Position numbers and translations under genes: made by a program
The notes under the pieces: generated by a model
The model's input: the letters and a program-made list of their open reading frames with translations, nothing else
The model's database searches: none
Told to the model about the DNA's origin: nothing
DNA from: Verrucomicrobiota bacterium
Lineage (GTDB): Bacteria > Verrucomicrobiota > Verrucomicrobiia > Opitutales > Opitutaceae
Assembly (NCBI GenBank): GCA_016235555.1
Contig: JACRKC010000048.1
Span: 1-64,000, forward strand
Reading direction: 5' to 3'
Length of the DNA: 64,000 bases
In this document: piece by piece, positions 50,396-59,024 of the stretch
Layout: every line of letters begins with the position of its first letter
Numbering within the stretch: the stretch's first letter is position 1

Positions 50396-52138
50396 ATGGA
50401 ACGCGACGAGCCAAAGAGCCGGGAGCCTGCAGGCGGGGAGGAGGGCGACGACGTGGCCCTGCTCCGCCGTTACGTGGCTGACCGATCAGAGGCGGCGTTT
50501 GCGGAGCTGGTGCGACGGCGGATCGGGTTGGTCTACGCGGTGGCGGTGCGGCAATGCGGCGGCGATGCGCACCTCGCGGAGGACGTGACGCAGGAGGTGT
50601 TCGCCGACCTCGCACGGAAGGCGGGCACGCTGATGGCGCGGCCGGCGTTGAGCGGCTGGCTCTACCGGGGGGCGCATTTCGCGGCGTCGGATGTCGTGCG
50701 CGCGGAGCGCCGCCGGCGGGCGAGGGAGGAGGCGAGCGGACGCATGAACGAAACCACAGGCGAGGCGGCGGGCGGCATGGTGGACGGTGAGAAACTGCGT
50801 CCGATGCTCGACGCGGCGATGACCGACCTCGACGACGACGATCGCGATGCGGTGACGTTGCGTTACATCGAGGAGAAGTCCTACGCCGAGATCGGCCGGG
50901 CGCTGCGGCTGGCGGAAGACACGGCGCGCAAACGGGTCGAGCGGGCGCTCGACAAACTGCACGCGGCGCTCGCGCGGCGGGGCGTGACCTCGACGAACGC
51001 GGCGCTCGCCCTCGCGCTGGCCAATCAGGCGGCGGCGACCGTGCCGGCCGGTCTGGTGGCGAGCGTGACGGCGGGGGCGCTGGCGGGTGCGGCGACCGGA
51101 GCGGGCGCGGTGGGCTGGGGTCTGGCCGGATTTATGGGCACAAAAGCAACGGTGGGAATCGTCGGCGCGCTGGTGCTCGCGGGCATCGGCACGGCATGGT
51201 GGGGCACGGCGCAGGCGCGGCAGGCGGAGGAGGCGCTGGCGGCGGCCAAGCGGGAGCAGGCTGCGCTGAACGCGAAATTGAACGGTCTCGAAGCGCAGGT
51301 GCAGACGGAGACACGGCGCGTGGCGGCGGCCGAGGCGGAGAACGCGCGGCTGCTGGCGGCGGCGGAGAAATTGAGAGCAGCGCCCGTCGACGCGGCTCCG
51401 GCTGCGCATGGGGCGCCAGTCACTTCCGGGATGGTGCAAGCTCGCTGGCGGCGGGCGCAGGAGCTGGCAAAGGATGGTGATCCGGCGGAGGCGTTGCAGG
51501 AACTGCTTTGGTGCTACGACGTGGGGATGGTGCATGTTTCGAGCATGCTGGGGGTGCGTTTGAGTTCGGCGCTGAGCGCGCTGGCGAAGCTGGGCGAGCG
51601 TTACCCCGCGGCGCTGGCGGCGTTGCGGGAGCGACGGGAAAAGTCGCGGGCACGCGTGATGGCTGACGAAAACGATTTCTCGGTGGCGCAAGAATTCGGC
51701 GCGATCAATCGTGCTCTGAAAGACGAGGCGACGAACCTCGCCCTGTTCGATCAGTTGCCGCCAGGCGATCGCCGGCGGTTGCCGCTTTCAAACAGCTCGA
51801 ACAGCCTCCTGATGGAGGCTCGTCGCTACAAGGATGCGGTGGAAGGGAGGCCATACTCCATGATCAGTTCTCTGTTTGAATTGAGGATAAAGCAGACGAT
51901 CGCGCCAAACCATCCCGATCCGGTCGGGGCGCGACAGCGAAATCGCGAAGCAGCAATCACTGGTGCCGTGAAAGACATTGAGATGCTCGCCGGCGCTGGT
52001 GACCTTGCTCACGCCAGAATGCTCGCCGACCGGCTGCTCGCGTTTGACAGTGCGGACAGCACAAAAGCGCTGATTCAAAAGCACGCAGACCGCGCTGGCC
52101 AACCTGCGCTTATGGCGCCGACCTCAAGCCCGAAGTGA
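50396..52138 (+). CDS. ECF-type sigma factor with membrane-anchored C-terminal extension
   Basis: A 580-residue protein. Residues 22-195 are a sigma-70 family unit: region 2 (AFAELVRRRIGLVYAVAVRQ, DVTQEVFADLARK) and region 4 (TLRYIEEKSYAEIGRALRL, then DTARKRVERALDKL), so it should bind core polymerase and a promoter. A transmembrane helix follows (about 253-272), then a coiled coil (about 275-330) and a helical, TPR-like region (about 345-570). Such long extensions are common in Planctomycetes/Verrucomicrobia sigma factors and likely hold the sigma factor at the membrane until released. The ATG at 50396 is preferred to upstream codons. The gene lies 74 bp after the PAP2-TIR gene. Confidence 0.88.
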   Translation: MERDEPKSREPAGGEEGDDVALLRRYVADRSEAAFAELVRRRIGLVYAVAVRQCGGDAHLAEDVTQEVFADLARKAGTLMARPALSGWLYRGAHFAASDVVRAERRRRAREEASGRMNETTGEAAGGMVDGEKLRPMLDAAMTDLDDDDRDAVTLRYIEEKSYAEIGRALRLAEDTARKRVERALDKLHAALARRGVTSTNAALALALANQAAATVPAGLVASVTAGALAGAATGAGAVGWGLAGFMGTKATVGIVGALVLAGIGTAWWGTAQARQAEEALAAAKREQAALNAKLNGLEAQVQTETRRVAAAEAENARLLAAAEKLRAAPVDAAPAAHGAPVTSGMVQARWRRAQELAKDGDPAEALQELLWCYDVGMVHVSSMLGVRLSSALSALAKLGERYPAALAALRERREKSRARVMADENDFSVAQEFGAINRALKDEATNLALFDQLPPGDRRRLPLSNSSNSLLMEARRYKDAVEGRPYSMISSLFELRIKQTIAPNHPDPVGARQRNREAAITGAVKDIEMLAGAGDLAHARMLADRLLAFDSADSTKALIQKHADRAGQPALMAPTSSPK

Positions 52139-53139
52139 TGTCCATCATGAACGCGAAAAAACTTTCTGCGGGAGCGTTCGTTCTGGGCGGAATGGGAATG
52201 ACGGTTTTTGGACTGCTGGAACATCAAGCCTCCCGGCGGACGATCGAAGCGTTGATGTTCGCAAATCGGCGGAACAGCGAAATGCAGGAACGGATTGCAG
52301 GATTGGAGAATTCGCGGGCCGCAGCGTTCGCGCGGGCGGAGGCGGCCGAGCGGGACAATGCCGCGCTGACGAAGGCGGTCCAGACGACCGAGGCGGCGCT
52401 CAACCAGGCAGCCACGGCGCCGGTCACCCGGGAGGCGTTTGGCATTCGGGTGAAGCAGGCGCTGGCATTGGTGACGGAAGGCGATCCCGCCGCAGCCACG
52501 CGGAACCTCTTGTGGTGCTTTGACACCGGCGTAGCGCGGCCGGATCTGCTGGCGGGCGTGCAGATGTTTTCAATCGTCTCGGCATTGGCGAAGCTGGGCG
52601 AATCAGACCCGACGGCGGTGGCGGCATTGCGTGAAAGGTTCGAGAATGCCAAACGGCGCGTGCTCGGCAGCCCCGACGATACGGAGCCATTGTCAGTGAT
52701 GGGGACGATCGCCCGGGCGCTGAAGGACAGCCAAGCCATGGTGCCAGTGTTCGACGCGATCCCGGCGTCTGATCCACGCCGGGCAAAGATCGCGATCTAC
52801 GCGGCGGACGGATTGATCGCAGATCGGCGCTATGCCGAAGCCATGATCGGGCGAACCTATGCTACGATGAGTGCGAACTTAGAGTCGGCGATGCGCGATA
52901 CGGTGCCGGCGTCCGCCTCGGCTGAGGTGGCCGAGCGAATGAGGGCCAGCATGCGCAGCTACGCCGCCAAGACCGCGGCCATCAATATCGAGGTGCTGGC
53001 TGGTGCCGGCGACCTCGCCCATGCCCGTGAGCTGGCCGCGCGGGTGCTCGCGCTCGATGGTTCGGAGGCGACGCGGGCGCTGCTGCAAACGCACTTGGAG
53101 CGGGCGGGGCAGCCGAGGTTGCTCGCGAACGGCCCGTGA
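52138..53139 (+). CDS. Membrane-anchored partial paralogue of the sigma factor extension
   Basis: A 333-residue protein with a transmembrane helix near 12-28 (AFVLGGMGMTVFGLLE), a coiled coil (about 35-95), and a helical domain (about 100-325) homologous to residues 345-570 of the upstream sigma factor: TEGDPAAATRNLLWCFDTGV against KDGDPAEALQELLWCYDVGM, SALAKLGE in both, and EVLAGAGDLAHARELAARVL against EMLAGAGDLAHARMLADRLL. So it is the extension without the sigma domains. The sigma stop overlaps its start (TGATG), giving coupled translation. It may compete with or assemble with the sigma factor extension. Confidence 0.8.
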   Translation: MSIMNAKKLSAGAFVLGGMGMTVFGLLEHQASRRTIEALMFANRRNSEMQERIAGLENSRAAAFARAEAAERDNAALTKAVQTTEAALNQAATAPVTREAFGIRVKQALALVTEGDPAAATRNLLWCFDTGVARPDLLAGVQMFSIVSALAKLGESDPTAVAALRERFENAKRRVLGSPDDTEPLSVMGTIARALKDSQAMVPVFDAIPASDPRRAKIAIYAADGLIADRRYAEAMIGRTYATMSANLESAMRDTVPASASAEVAERMRASMRSYAAKTAAINIEVLAGAGDLAHARELAARVLALDGSEATRALLQTHLERAGQPRLLANGP

Positions 53140-53252
53140 TCAATCCGCAGCGGTTCTGCCCAGGGCGAGGAGCTCGGCCGGTTCGGCGCGGCCTTTGAGA
53201 CGGGACGGTGCCGAGGGGCGGGAGGTCGAAGGGCGGTGGCAGGCGGCGAGTA

Positions 53253-53547
53253 TCAGCCTCGACGTTGCTGCCAGTAGTCCGGATCGCGGTGGAGGTGCTT
53301 CACCGCCCAAATGACCACCACGTCGTTTTCGATCGTGTAGTAGATGCCGGAGGGAAAGCGGTTGATGAGAAACCGCCGCACGTCGTCTTCAATCACACGC
53401 CAGGCGAGCGGGGCGGAGATGATCTTCCAAATGCCGTTTTCGACTTCGTCTGCAAAGTCATCCCCCAAGCCGGGCACCTTGGCGGTTGTAGTAGCGGCCA
53501 GCCTCGATGTATTCGGCCAACGCTCCGTCCGCGAAACGATGGGTCAT
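53253..53547 (-). pseudogene. ParE/RelE-like toxin with a frameshift
   Basis: The reading frame from ATG 53547 gives THRFADGALAEYIEAGRYYN, then changes frame near 53476-53482, after which PGLGDDFADEVENG and the ParE-like remainder (RRFLINRFPSGIYYTIENDV, HLHRDPDYWQQRRG) continue to 53253. Deleting one base restores a continuous toxin of about 97 residues. The ATG overlaps the antitoxin stop (ATGA). The gene therefore looks inactivated by a one-base insertion; a sequencing error would give the same picture. Confidence 0.8.
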
Positions 53548-53777
53548 TGCCGCAGTGCGGCGCGTGCGCGGCGAAGGGCCTCGTCACCCTCGATAAGCTG
53601 CGACTGGCCCGTGCGCACACTTTCGCGGCGGCGGCGGACTTCATCCAGATGGGTGCGCTCCACCGCGGGATCGGAGTGGCCGGCGAGGCTCGCAAGAAGT
53701 TTTTCCACGAGTTCGACCCGTCCTGCGCTCGGGAGGCCAAGCGCATCCGATGCGACTTTTTCGACGGTGAGGGCCAC
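53544..53777 (-). CDS. Antitoxin, CHP02574-type addiction module protein
   Basis: A 77-residue protein from GTG 53777. It has the helical pattern of the addiction-module component family: VEKVASDALGLPSAGRVELV, EKLLASLAG, and a charged middle, ending RRARAALRQ. It would bind and neutralise the ParE-like toxin encoded next to it. No other start codon fits upstream. Its stop overlaps the toxin start. Because the toxin is frameshifted, it may be an orphan antitoxin. Confidence 0.75.
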   Translation of the reverse strand: MALTVEKVASDALGLPSAGRVELVEKLLASLAGHSDPAVERTHLDEVRRRRESVRTGQSQLIEGDEALRRARAALRQ

Positions 53778-53838
53778 GCGGCGAAGATGCTGCGGGTGGC
53801 CTGAGAATCAAGGCGCTTGTTCGCCGATTATCCTTCGG

Positions 53839-53954
53839 GGCGCATCTCACTTGCTTGCCCTGCGGAGGGGCGCTTTTCCAAGCGCCCAAGCCCGGGGGTT
53901 GAAAACCGCCGCTCCTTCGCTCTCTCCGGACTGCAAGCAACTGAGATGCGCCCG
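53839..53954. mobile_element. MITE-like element, 116 bp
   Basis: The third copy of the 116-bp form (7749, 32223), with ends GGGCGCATCTCACTTGCTTG and the inverse of GGGCGCATCTCAGTTGCTTG and the same inner hairpins. Flanks TATCCTTCG / CGTCCTACG agree at about 6 of 9 positions, which is weak. The element ends 2 bp before the stop codon of the adenylate cyclase gene. Confidence 0.75.
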
Positions 53955-53956
53955 TC

Positions 53957-55822
53957 CTACGCGTCGACGGCAAAGATCTCCACCGGTTCGGCGCGGCCCT
54001 TGACGGGGACGGTGCCCAAGGCGCGGAAGGTCGGAGGTGCGAGGGTGGAGGTCGGAGGGCGGCGGAGGGCGGCGAGGGTGGCGGCGCTTGTGATGATGTT
54101 GGTGCGATACTCGGCGGTGCGGGTGAGCGATTGGAGGCGCGAGGCGACGTTCACGCCGTCGCCGATCACGGAGTAGTTGAGGCGGCGGTGGGAGCCGATG
54201 TTGCCGGCGACGACGCGGGCGGTGTTGATGCCGATGCCGAGGGCGAGTCCCTGCGGGAGTAGCGTGGCGGGTGTGGCACGGGTCTCCGGACCCGTGGCCG
54301 ACGGATTCACGGGTCGGGAGGCCCGTGCCACGGCGGTCTCAGCCGCGAGTTCGCGGTTGAGGTCGGCGAGGGCGCGTTCCATCGCGAGGGCGGCGGCGCG
54401 GGCGCGGTCGGCGGCGTCGCCTTGGGCGACGGGGGCGCCGAAGAGGGCCATGATCGCATCGCCGATGAATTTGTCGATCACACCGCCGTGGGACTCGATG
54501 GGCTCGCTCATGCGGTCGAGGTAGCGGTTGAGCAGGGTGAGGAGATCGCGCGGGGTGAGTTTTTCGCTGAGCGTGGTGAAGCCGCGGAGGTCGGCGAAGA
54601 GGATGGTGACCTCGCGTTCCTCGCCGCCGAGGGCGGCGCCGTCGCGCAGGAGCTGGGCGGCGACCTCGGGGGAGACATTCTTGTCGAGGAGGTCGCGCAC
54701 GCGGTCGCGTTCGGCGAGGCCGGCGGACATGTGGTTCATGGCGTCGGCGAGCTGGCCGAGTTCGTCGGCGCGCGGGAGGCTGATGCGGGTGGCGTAGTCG
54801 CCGGCGGCGATTTTTTCGGTGTGGCTGGCGAGCTGGCGGACGGGTTCGCTGACCCCGCGGGCGATGACGAGGGCGAGCACGGCGGCGGCGGCGAGGGCGG
54901 TCAGGGCGGTGAGGAGCAGGTAGTTTTCGAGTTCGCGGGCGGGGGCGAGTTCGGGGGTGAGCGGACGCTGGAGCATGATCGTGATCGGGGACTCGGCGAG
55001 CATCTCCTGCCATTTGTAGAGCGTGACGTAGCGATCGTCGGAGAGCGGGAGGATTTCGAGCGGGTCGCCCTTGTGGACGTTTTTCGCCATGGCGACGGCG
55101 GCGTCGCGCGTGCGCGTGGCGGACGCGGCGGGCAGCGTCGAGACGAGGACCAGGCCCTCGCGCTGGATGCGTTCGTTGGTCGCCGGGTCGGCGAGCGCGG
55201 GACCGTCGGTGGCGATGTAGGTGAGATCGACGCGGGTGAGGCGTTGGATTTTTTCGGCGAAGGCGCGGTCGACGGGAAAGGCGAGGCCGAACCAGCCGAA
55301 GATGTTCGGATACGGGGCGTAGAAGGGGACGACGACGAGCACGTGCAGGCTGCCCTTCAGATACGAGAAACCGCTGAGTTGCGCGACGTCCTGCCTGGTG
55401 GCCTCCCGGATCAGGTAAGCGAAGGGGTTGGCGTTTTCGACCTCCATGCCGGGCTCGCTGTTGGCGAGGATTTTTCCCTCGGGATCGAAGAGCGTGATGA
55501 TGGGGGAGCCGATGCGGCTGGAAAAACTCACGAGTGCCGACGACATCGTGGGGCCGTCGCCATCGGTGAACGCCTGCTTGAACGCGTAGTCACCGGCGAC
55601 GACCTTGGCGTTGAGGGCGAGGAAATCGATGCGCTCCTGGATGAGCGATTGCGCGAGCCGGGCGGCGCGGTCGAGCTCGGCGCGGGCGCGGTCGATGGCG
55701 TTGCGTTCGTTGGCGCGGGAGACGACCGCGTAGGTGGTCGCGAGCACCGCAAAGAGCAGGCCGAGCAGCAGCGTGAGGACCCGCAGGCTGAAGCGGCGAA
55801 AGCGGAAGGCGGCCGGGATCAC
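53957..55822 (-). CDS. Membrane adenylate cyclase, class III, with HAMP domain
   Basis: A 621-residue sensor cyclase producing cAMP from ATP. Two transmembrane helices (about 11-32 and 303-322) flank a periplasmic sensor region of about 270 residues; a HAMP domain (about 320-373) connects it to the class III catalytic domain (about 400-615). Metal aspartates Asp411 (FADLRGF) and Asp455 (FIGDAIMALFG), the adenine-specifying Lys451 and Asp555, and Asn558 and Arg562 (GDGVNVASRLQ) are all present, so it should be active as an adenylyl cyclase. Residues 498-517 come from a palindromic repeat inserted in frame. The GTG start overlaps the upstream stop (GTGA). Confidence 0.9.
   Translation of the reverse strand: MIPAAFRFRRFSLRVLTLLLGLLFAVLATTYAVVSRANERNAIDRARAELDRAARLAQSLIQERIDFLALNAKVVAGDYAFKQAFTDGDGPTMSSALVSFSSRIGSPIITLFDPEGKILANSEPGMEVENANPFAYLIREATRQDVAQLSGFSYLKGSLHVLVVVPFYAPYPNIFGWFGLAFPVDRAFAEKIQRLTRVDLTYIATDGPALADPATNERIQREGLVLVSTLPAASATRTRDAAVAMAKNVHKGDPLEILPLSDDRYVTLYKWQEMLAESPITIMLQRPLTPELAPARELENYLLLTALTALAAAAVLALVIARGVSEPVRQLASHTEKIAAGDYATRISLPRADELGQLADAMNHMSAGLAERDRVRDLLDKNVSPEVAAQLLRDGAALGGEEREVTILFADLRGFTTLSEKLTPRDLLTLLNRYLDRMSEPIESHGGVIDKFIGDAIMALFGAPVAQGDAADRARAAALAMERALADLNRELAAETAVARASRPVNPSATGPETRATPATLLPQGLALGIGINTARVVAGNIGSHRRLNYSVIGDGVNVASRLQSLTRTAEYRTNIITSAATLAALRRPPTSTLAPPTFRALGTVPVKGRAEPVEIFAVDA
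54273..54331. repeat. 59-bp palindrome inserted in the cyclase gene
   Basis: GTGGCACGGGTCTCCGGACC to CGGGAGGCCCGTGCCAC. It is identical in length to the intergenic copy at 1486-1544 and matches in most positions. Translated as an Arg/Ser/Pro-rich loop between the Asp455 motif and the GDGVN motif. Confidence 0.85.
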
Positions 55823-56481
55823 TTGTAGCCGCCTCCGGCGCTGTCGGGCGCGCGGCGGATGCGTTTGTCGGCCTTGAGCGTGACCGAGATGGTCTGCGGG
55901 GAAGGATCACCGGGGGCGATGGTGACTTCGCGGGTGGTCTCCGCCGCGAGGCGTGGATGCCAGACATCAAGGCGGTAGCGGCCGGGCGGAGGACCGTCGA
56001 TGCGGGCGAGGCCGTCGGCGGGGGTTTTCCGATAGTGGGGCGTGGCGAGGACGACGATGTAGGCGGACATCCAATCGTGGATGTTGCAGCCGAGTGCGAC
56101 GACGCCGGCTTTGTCGAAGGTGACCGATTGCTCGGTGCCGGGGCCGTAAAGCGGGATCTCGAAGGGTTTCGTCTTGGAGAGCGAGTAGACTTGGTGGCGG
56201 ATCTTGTCGCGGTTTGGGAAATTCACGCGCGTGCCGACGACCACGGCGGTCACATACGGATCGAATTCCTGGCCGTCCTGCGCCACCACCACGGGCGCGG
56301 CGGGCGGCGTGAGGCCGGTGGCGGGCGCGTCGAGCGGAACCAGCGACACGACGGCGTCGGCGACTGAAGCGCCCCTGGCGTCCTTGACGGTCACGAGCAC
56401 GTCGCCGGCGGCGAGCGGCGGGGCCGCGAGCGCGGTGAGGAACGCGAGGGCGAAGGGCGCGAGGGACGCGGGACGCGACAT
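55819..56481 (-). CDS. Cupredoxin-like exported protein
   Basis: A 220-residue exported protein (signal peptide 1-25, ending LAA-GD) of the plastocyanin-like family often annotated as methylamine utilisation protein. A Greek-key copper site is suggested by His96 (KIRHQVY), Cys132, His135 and Met138 (GCNIHDWM), which fit type 1 copper ligands. A C-terminal CarboxypepD-like sandwich (about 150-205) follows. It may carry electrons or copper in the periplasm. Its stop overlaps the cyclase start, so the two are coupled: a periplasmic redox sensor is a plausible partner for the cyclase. Confidence 0.8.
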   Translation of the reverse strand: MSRPASLAPFALAFLTALAAPPLAAGDVLVTVKDARGASVADAVVSLVPLDAPATGLTPPAAPVVVAQDGQEFDPYVTAVVVGTRVNFPNRDKIRHQVYSLSKTKPFEIPLYGPGTEQSVTFDKAGVVALGCNIHDWMSAYIVVLATPHYRKTPADGLARIDGPPPGRYRLDVWHPRLAAETTREVTIAPGDPSPQTISVTLKADKRIRRAPDSAGGGYK

Positions 56482-56597
56482 GGGAGCGGGAGGCGGAGGC
56501 GTTTTTGGCGGACGCCTATCTTCAGGGTTGGTGGGTGGGGCCGTGCGCAGATTGCGCGGAGATAGATTAAGAGAAAGACGAAAGAGAAGGAGCCGGA

Positions 56598-57485
56598 TCA
56601 GAAGCGGTGGAGCACGCCAAGCGTCCAGAGATCCTGGCGATAGGTGATGCCGATGATGTTCCGGGTATAGGTGCTCTCGTAGCGGAGCGGGAGCGAGGTG
56701 TTGGGGCCGAGGGCGGGGGAGAGTTCGAGCCACCAGAAATCGGAGCGGCCCTGGGCGCGGTAGCTCACCCAGCCGGGGCCGTAGTTGTCGTTGGTCTCCC
56801 ACGAGAGGGTGGGATAGAGCGTGCCGACGGCGGGGCCGAGCTGGCCGGAAAGTGCCCGGGCCCACACGGCGGGGCCGGCGGCGGCCACGAAATCGCCCCA
56901 CAGGCTGCCGCGACCGTAGGTGAGCTGCCAGCGCTCCGTCACGTCCCACGCCACGGTGCCGAAGAGGCGGTGATGCCGGACATCGAAGGTCGGACTTGCG
57001 GCGTAGGCCTGGCGCCAGTCGCCGGTGAGCGAGGCGCGCCAGTCGTCGGTGAAGCGCCGGGCGAAACGCAGCGCGCCGGTGGCGATCCAGCTGTTGTCGC
57101 CGCGGAGATGGGCGTCGCGGCGTTGCAGGCCGGCCTCGGCCGTGACGACGGGCGCGAAGGGGCCGAGCCCGAATTTCTTCCGCAGCTGCACGGTGCCGCC
57201 GGCGAACCAGGCGGAGTTGCGCACGAAGCGCGGCACGGTTTCGAACCCCACGTCGCCTTCGACCACCACGCTGAGGCCGGTGGCCAGCGGGTGGAGGTGA
57301 TGGCCGCTCAAGTGGGCTTCCTGGCGCAGGGCATCGATCCAGTTGAGCGGGCTCGACGAGCGCGAAATGTTTTCCGCCCACGTGGTGAGCGATTCCATGC
57401 GCAGGGTGATCGCCGGGGCGGTGTCGACCGCCGCGGTGAGCAGCGCGGGGACGGCCAGCAAGACGAGGCGGAGGGGAACGCTCAT
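56598..57485 (-). CDS. Outer-membrane beta-barrel protein, unknown
   Basis: A 295-residue exported protein (signal peptide 1-19, ending AAV-DT). It shows alternating hydrophobic/hydrophilic strands with aromatic girdles (WRQAYAA, RSDFWWLELSPALG, YTRNIIGITYRQDLWTLG) and the C-terminal Phe typical of outer-membrane barrels. No family name can be given. It begins within the stop of the arylesterase gene (57482-57485, ATGA) and precedes the cupredoxin-like gene by 116 bp. Confidence 0.75.
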   Translation of the reverse strand: MSVPLRLVLLAVPALLTAAVDTAPAITLRMESLTTWAENISRSSSPLNWIDALRQEAHLSGHHLHPLATGLSVVVEGDVGFETVPRFVRNSAWFAGGTVQLRKKFGLGPFAPVVTAEAGLQRRDAHLRGDNSWIATGALRFARRFTDDWRASLTGDWRQAYAASPTFDVRHHRLFGTVAWDVTERWQLTYGRGSLWGDFVAAAGPAVWARALSGQLGPAVGTLYPTLSWETNDNYGPGWVSYRAQGRSDFWWLELSPALGPNTSLPLRYESTYTRNIIGITYRQDLWTLGVLHRF

Positions 57486-58201
57486 AGCAGCGGCAATAAG
57501 TGCGCCCAGATGGTTTCGGCAATCTTTCTGTGTCCCCCGGCGGTCGGATGGATGCCGTCGGCCTGGTTGAGTTCGGGCACGCCGCCGACGCCTTCGAGCA
57601 GGAACGGCACGAGCGTGGCGCGGGCGGCCTGCGCGACGGCGGGGTAGAGCGTCGCGAAGTCGCGTGTGTAGTCGGGGCCGAGGTTCGGGGGCATTTGCAT
57701 TCCGGCGAGCAAGACTACTACGGCCGGATTCTTCGCGCGGACGCGTTCGATGATGCGGGTGAGATTGGTGCGGGTGACGGCGGGCTCGATGCCGCGGAGC
57801 CCGTCGTTGGCGCCGAGCGCGAGCACGAACGCGTCGGGTGGCTGGCGCAGCACCCAGTCGATCCGGCGGAGGCCGCCCGAGGACGTCTCGCCGCTGAGAC
57901 CGGAGTTGACGACCCGCCATGGCCGGCGCGCGGCGTCGAGCTTGCCCTGGATCACCGCGGGAAAGGCCTCGGCGTTGGGGTTGGCGAGGCCGTAGCCGGC
58001 GGTGAGGCTGTCGCCGAAAAACACGATGGTGCGCACGACCGGCGGTTGTCCGCCGGGGGCCGGTGCGGAACGTTCCGCCGCGCCGGCGGTCGCAACGGCC
58101 ATGCCCGCCAGCACGGCGCAGACGAAACCGGCCCGGATCGGTCGCCCGCGCTTCGTTCTTAGACTAGCTTTCGGGCCGATTCCTGTGTTTTCTGCGCGCA
58201 T
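57482..58201 (-). CDS. Arylesterase/TesA-like SGNH hydrolase
   Basis: A 239-residue SGNH-fold hydrolase. A basic N-terminus and a signal-like segment (about 22-42) precede block I FFGDSLTAGYG with Ser65, block III GANDG (about 126-130) and block V DGIHPT (about 217-222) with the catalytic Asp and His. These enzymes cleave aryl or acyl esters, and TesA has thioesterase and lysophospholipase activity. It lies divergently to a YbbA-like ABC ATPase, the arrangement of tesA and ybbAP in other bacteria, which supports the TesA label. First gene of the overlapping minus-strand set. Confidence 0.88.
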   Translation of the reverse strand: MRAENTGIGPKASLRTKRGRPIRAGFVCAVLAGMAVATAGAAERSAPAPGGQPPVVRTIVFFGDSLTAGYGLANPNAEAFPAVIQGKLDAARRPWRVVNSGLSGETSSGGLRRIDWVLRQPPDAFVLALGANDGLRGIEPAVTRTNLTRIIERVRAKNPAVVVLLAGMQMPPNLGPDYTRDFATLYPAVAQAARATLVPFLLEGVGGVPELNQADGIHPTAGGHRKIAETIWAHLLPLL

Positions 58202-58207
58202 TCCCCT

Positions 58208-59020
58208 ATGAGTGACGAGACCATGTTGAAAGTCGAGCGGCTCACCAAGACCTACGCGACCGCGGGCGGGCCGCTGACGGTGCTGCGCGAGGTGAGCTTC
58301 GAATTGGGGGCGGGCGCGAGCATGGCCGTCGTCGGACCGAGCGGCAGCGGCAAGACCACGCTCCTCGGGCTGTGCGCCGGGCTCGACCGCGCCTCGGGGG
58401 GTAATGTCGTGCTGGCCGGCGAGGCCCTCAGTGCGCTCGACGAGGACGCCCGGGCGCGCGTGCGCAACCAGCATGTCGGCTTCGTCTTTCAGAACTTCCA
58501 GCTCGTGCCCACGCTCACCGCGCTCGAAAACGTGCTCGTCCCGGTCGAGCTGCGGGGCCAGGGCGGCACGAGGGCCGAGGCGGCGGCGGGCGATCTGCTC
58601 GCCCGCGTCGGCCTCGCCGACCGGCAGAGCCATTACCCGGTGCAGCTTTCCGGGGGCGAACAGCAGCGCGTGGCGCTGGCCCGGGCGTTCATGAACGAGC
58701 CGAAGATCCTCTTCTGCGACGAACCGGTGGGCAATCTCGACGGGGAGAACGCGACGGCGATGGTCGAGCTGATCTTCGGACTCAACCGCGAGATGGGCAC
58801 GACGCTCGTGCTGGTGACCCACGACAACGAACTCGCCCGGCGCTGCCAGCGCATCCTGCGGTTGAAGGGCGGGATCGTGATCAGCGACGAGATGACGGGC
58901 GTGGGCGGCGGGGACGACGAAGCGCTGCGCCTGGCCGCCGCCGCCGCAACCGCCAAGGCCCGGGCGGAGGCAAAACTGCGGGATCCAAATTACTTTCTGC
59001 GCCGCGAGGAGAGCGAATGA
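58208..59020 (+). CDS. YbbA-like ABC transporter ATP-binding protein
   Basis: A 270-residue ABC ATPase of the MacB/LolD/YbbA type. Walker A GPSGSGKTT at 43-51, the signature LSGGEQQRVALARAF (about 145-159), and Walker B ILFCDEPVGNLD (about 165-176) are intact. The extra 30 residues at the C-terminus are not typical. It probably works with the FtsX-type permease encoded downstream; together they resemble YbbA-YbbP. Before insertion of the cassette its TGA overlapped the permease ATG. Confidence 0.92.
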   Translation: MSDETMLKVERLTKTYATAGGPLTVLREVSFELGAGASMAVVGPSGSGKTTLLGLCAGLDRASGGNVVLAGEALSALDEDARARVRNQHVGFVFQNFQLVPTLTALENVLVPVELRGQGGTRAEAAAGDLLARVGLADRQSHYPVQLSGGEQQRVALARAFMNEPKILFCDEPVGNLDGENATAMVELIFGLNREMGTTLVLVTHDNELARRCQRILRLKGGIVISDEMTGVGGGDDEALRLAAAAATAKARAEAKLRDPNYFLRREESE

Positions 59021-59024
59021 GTTT

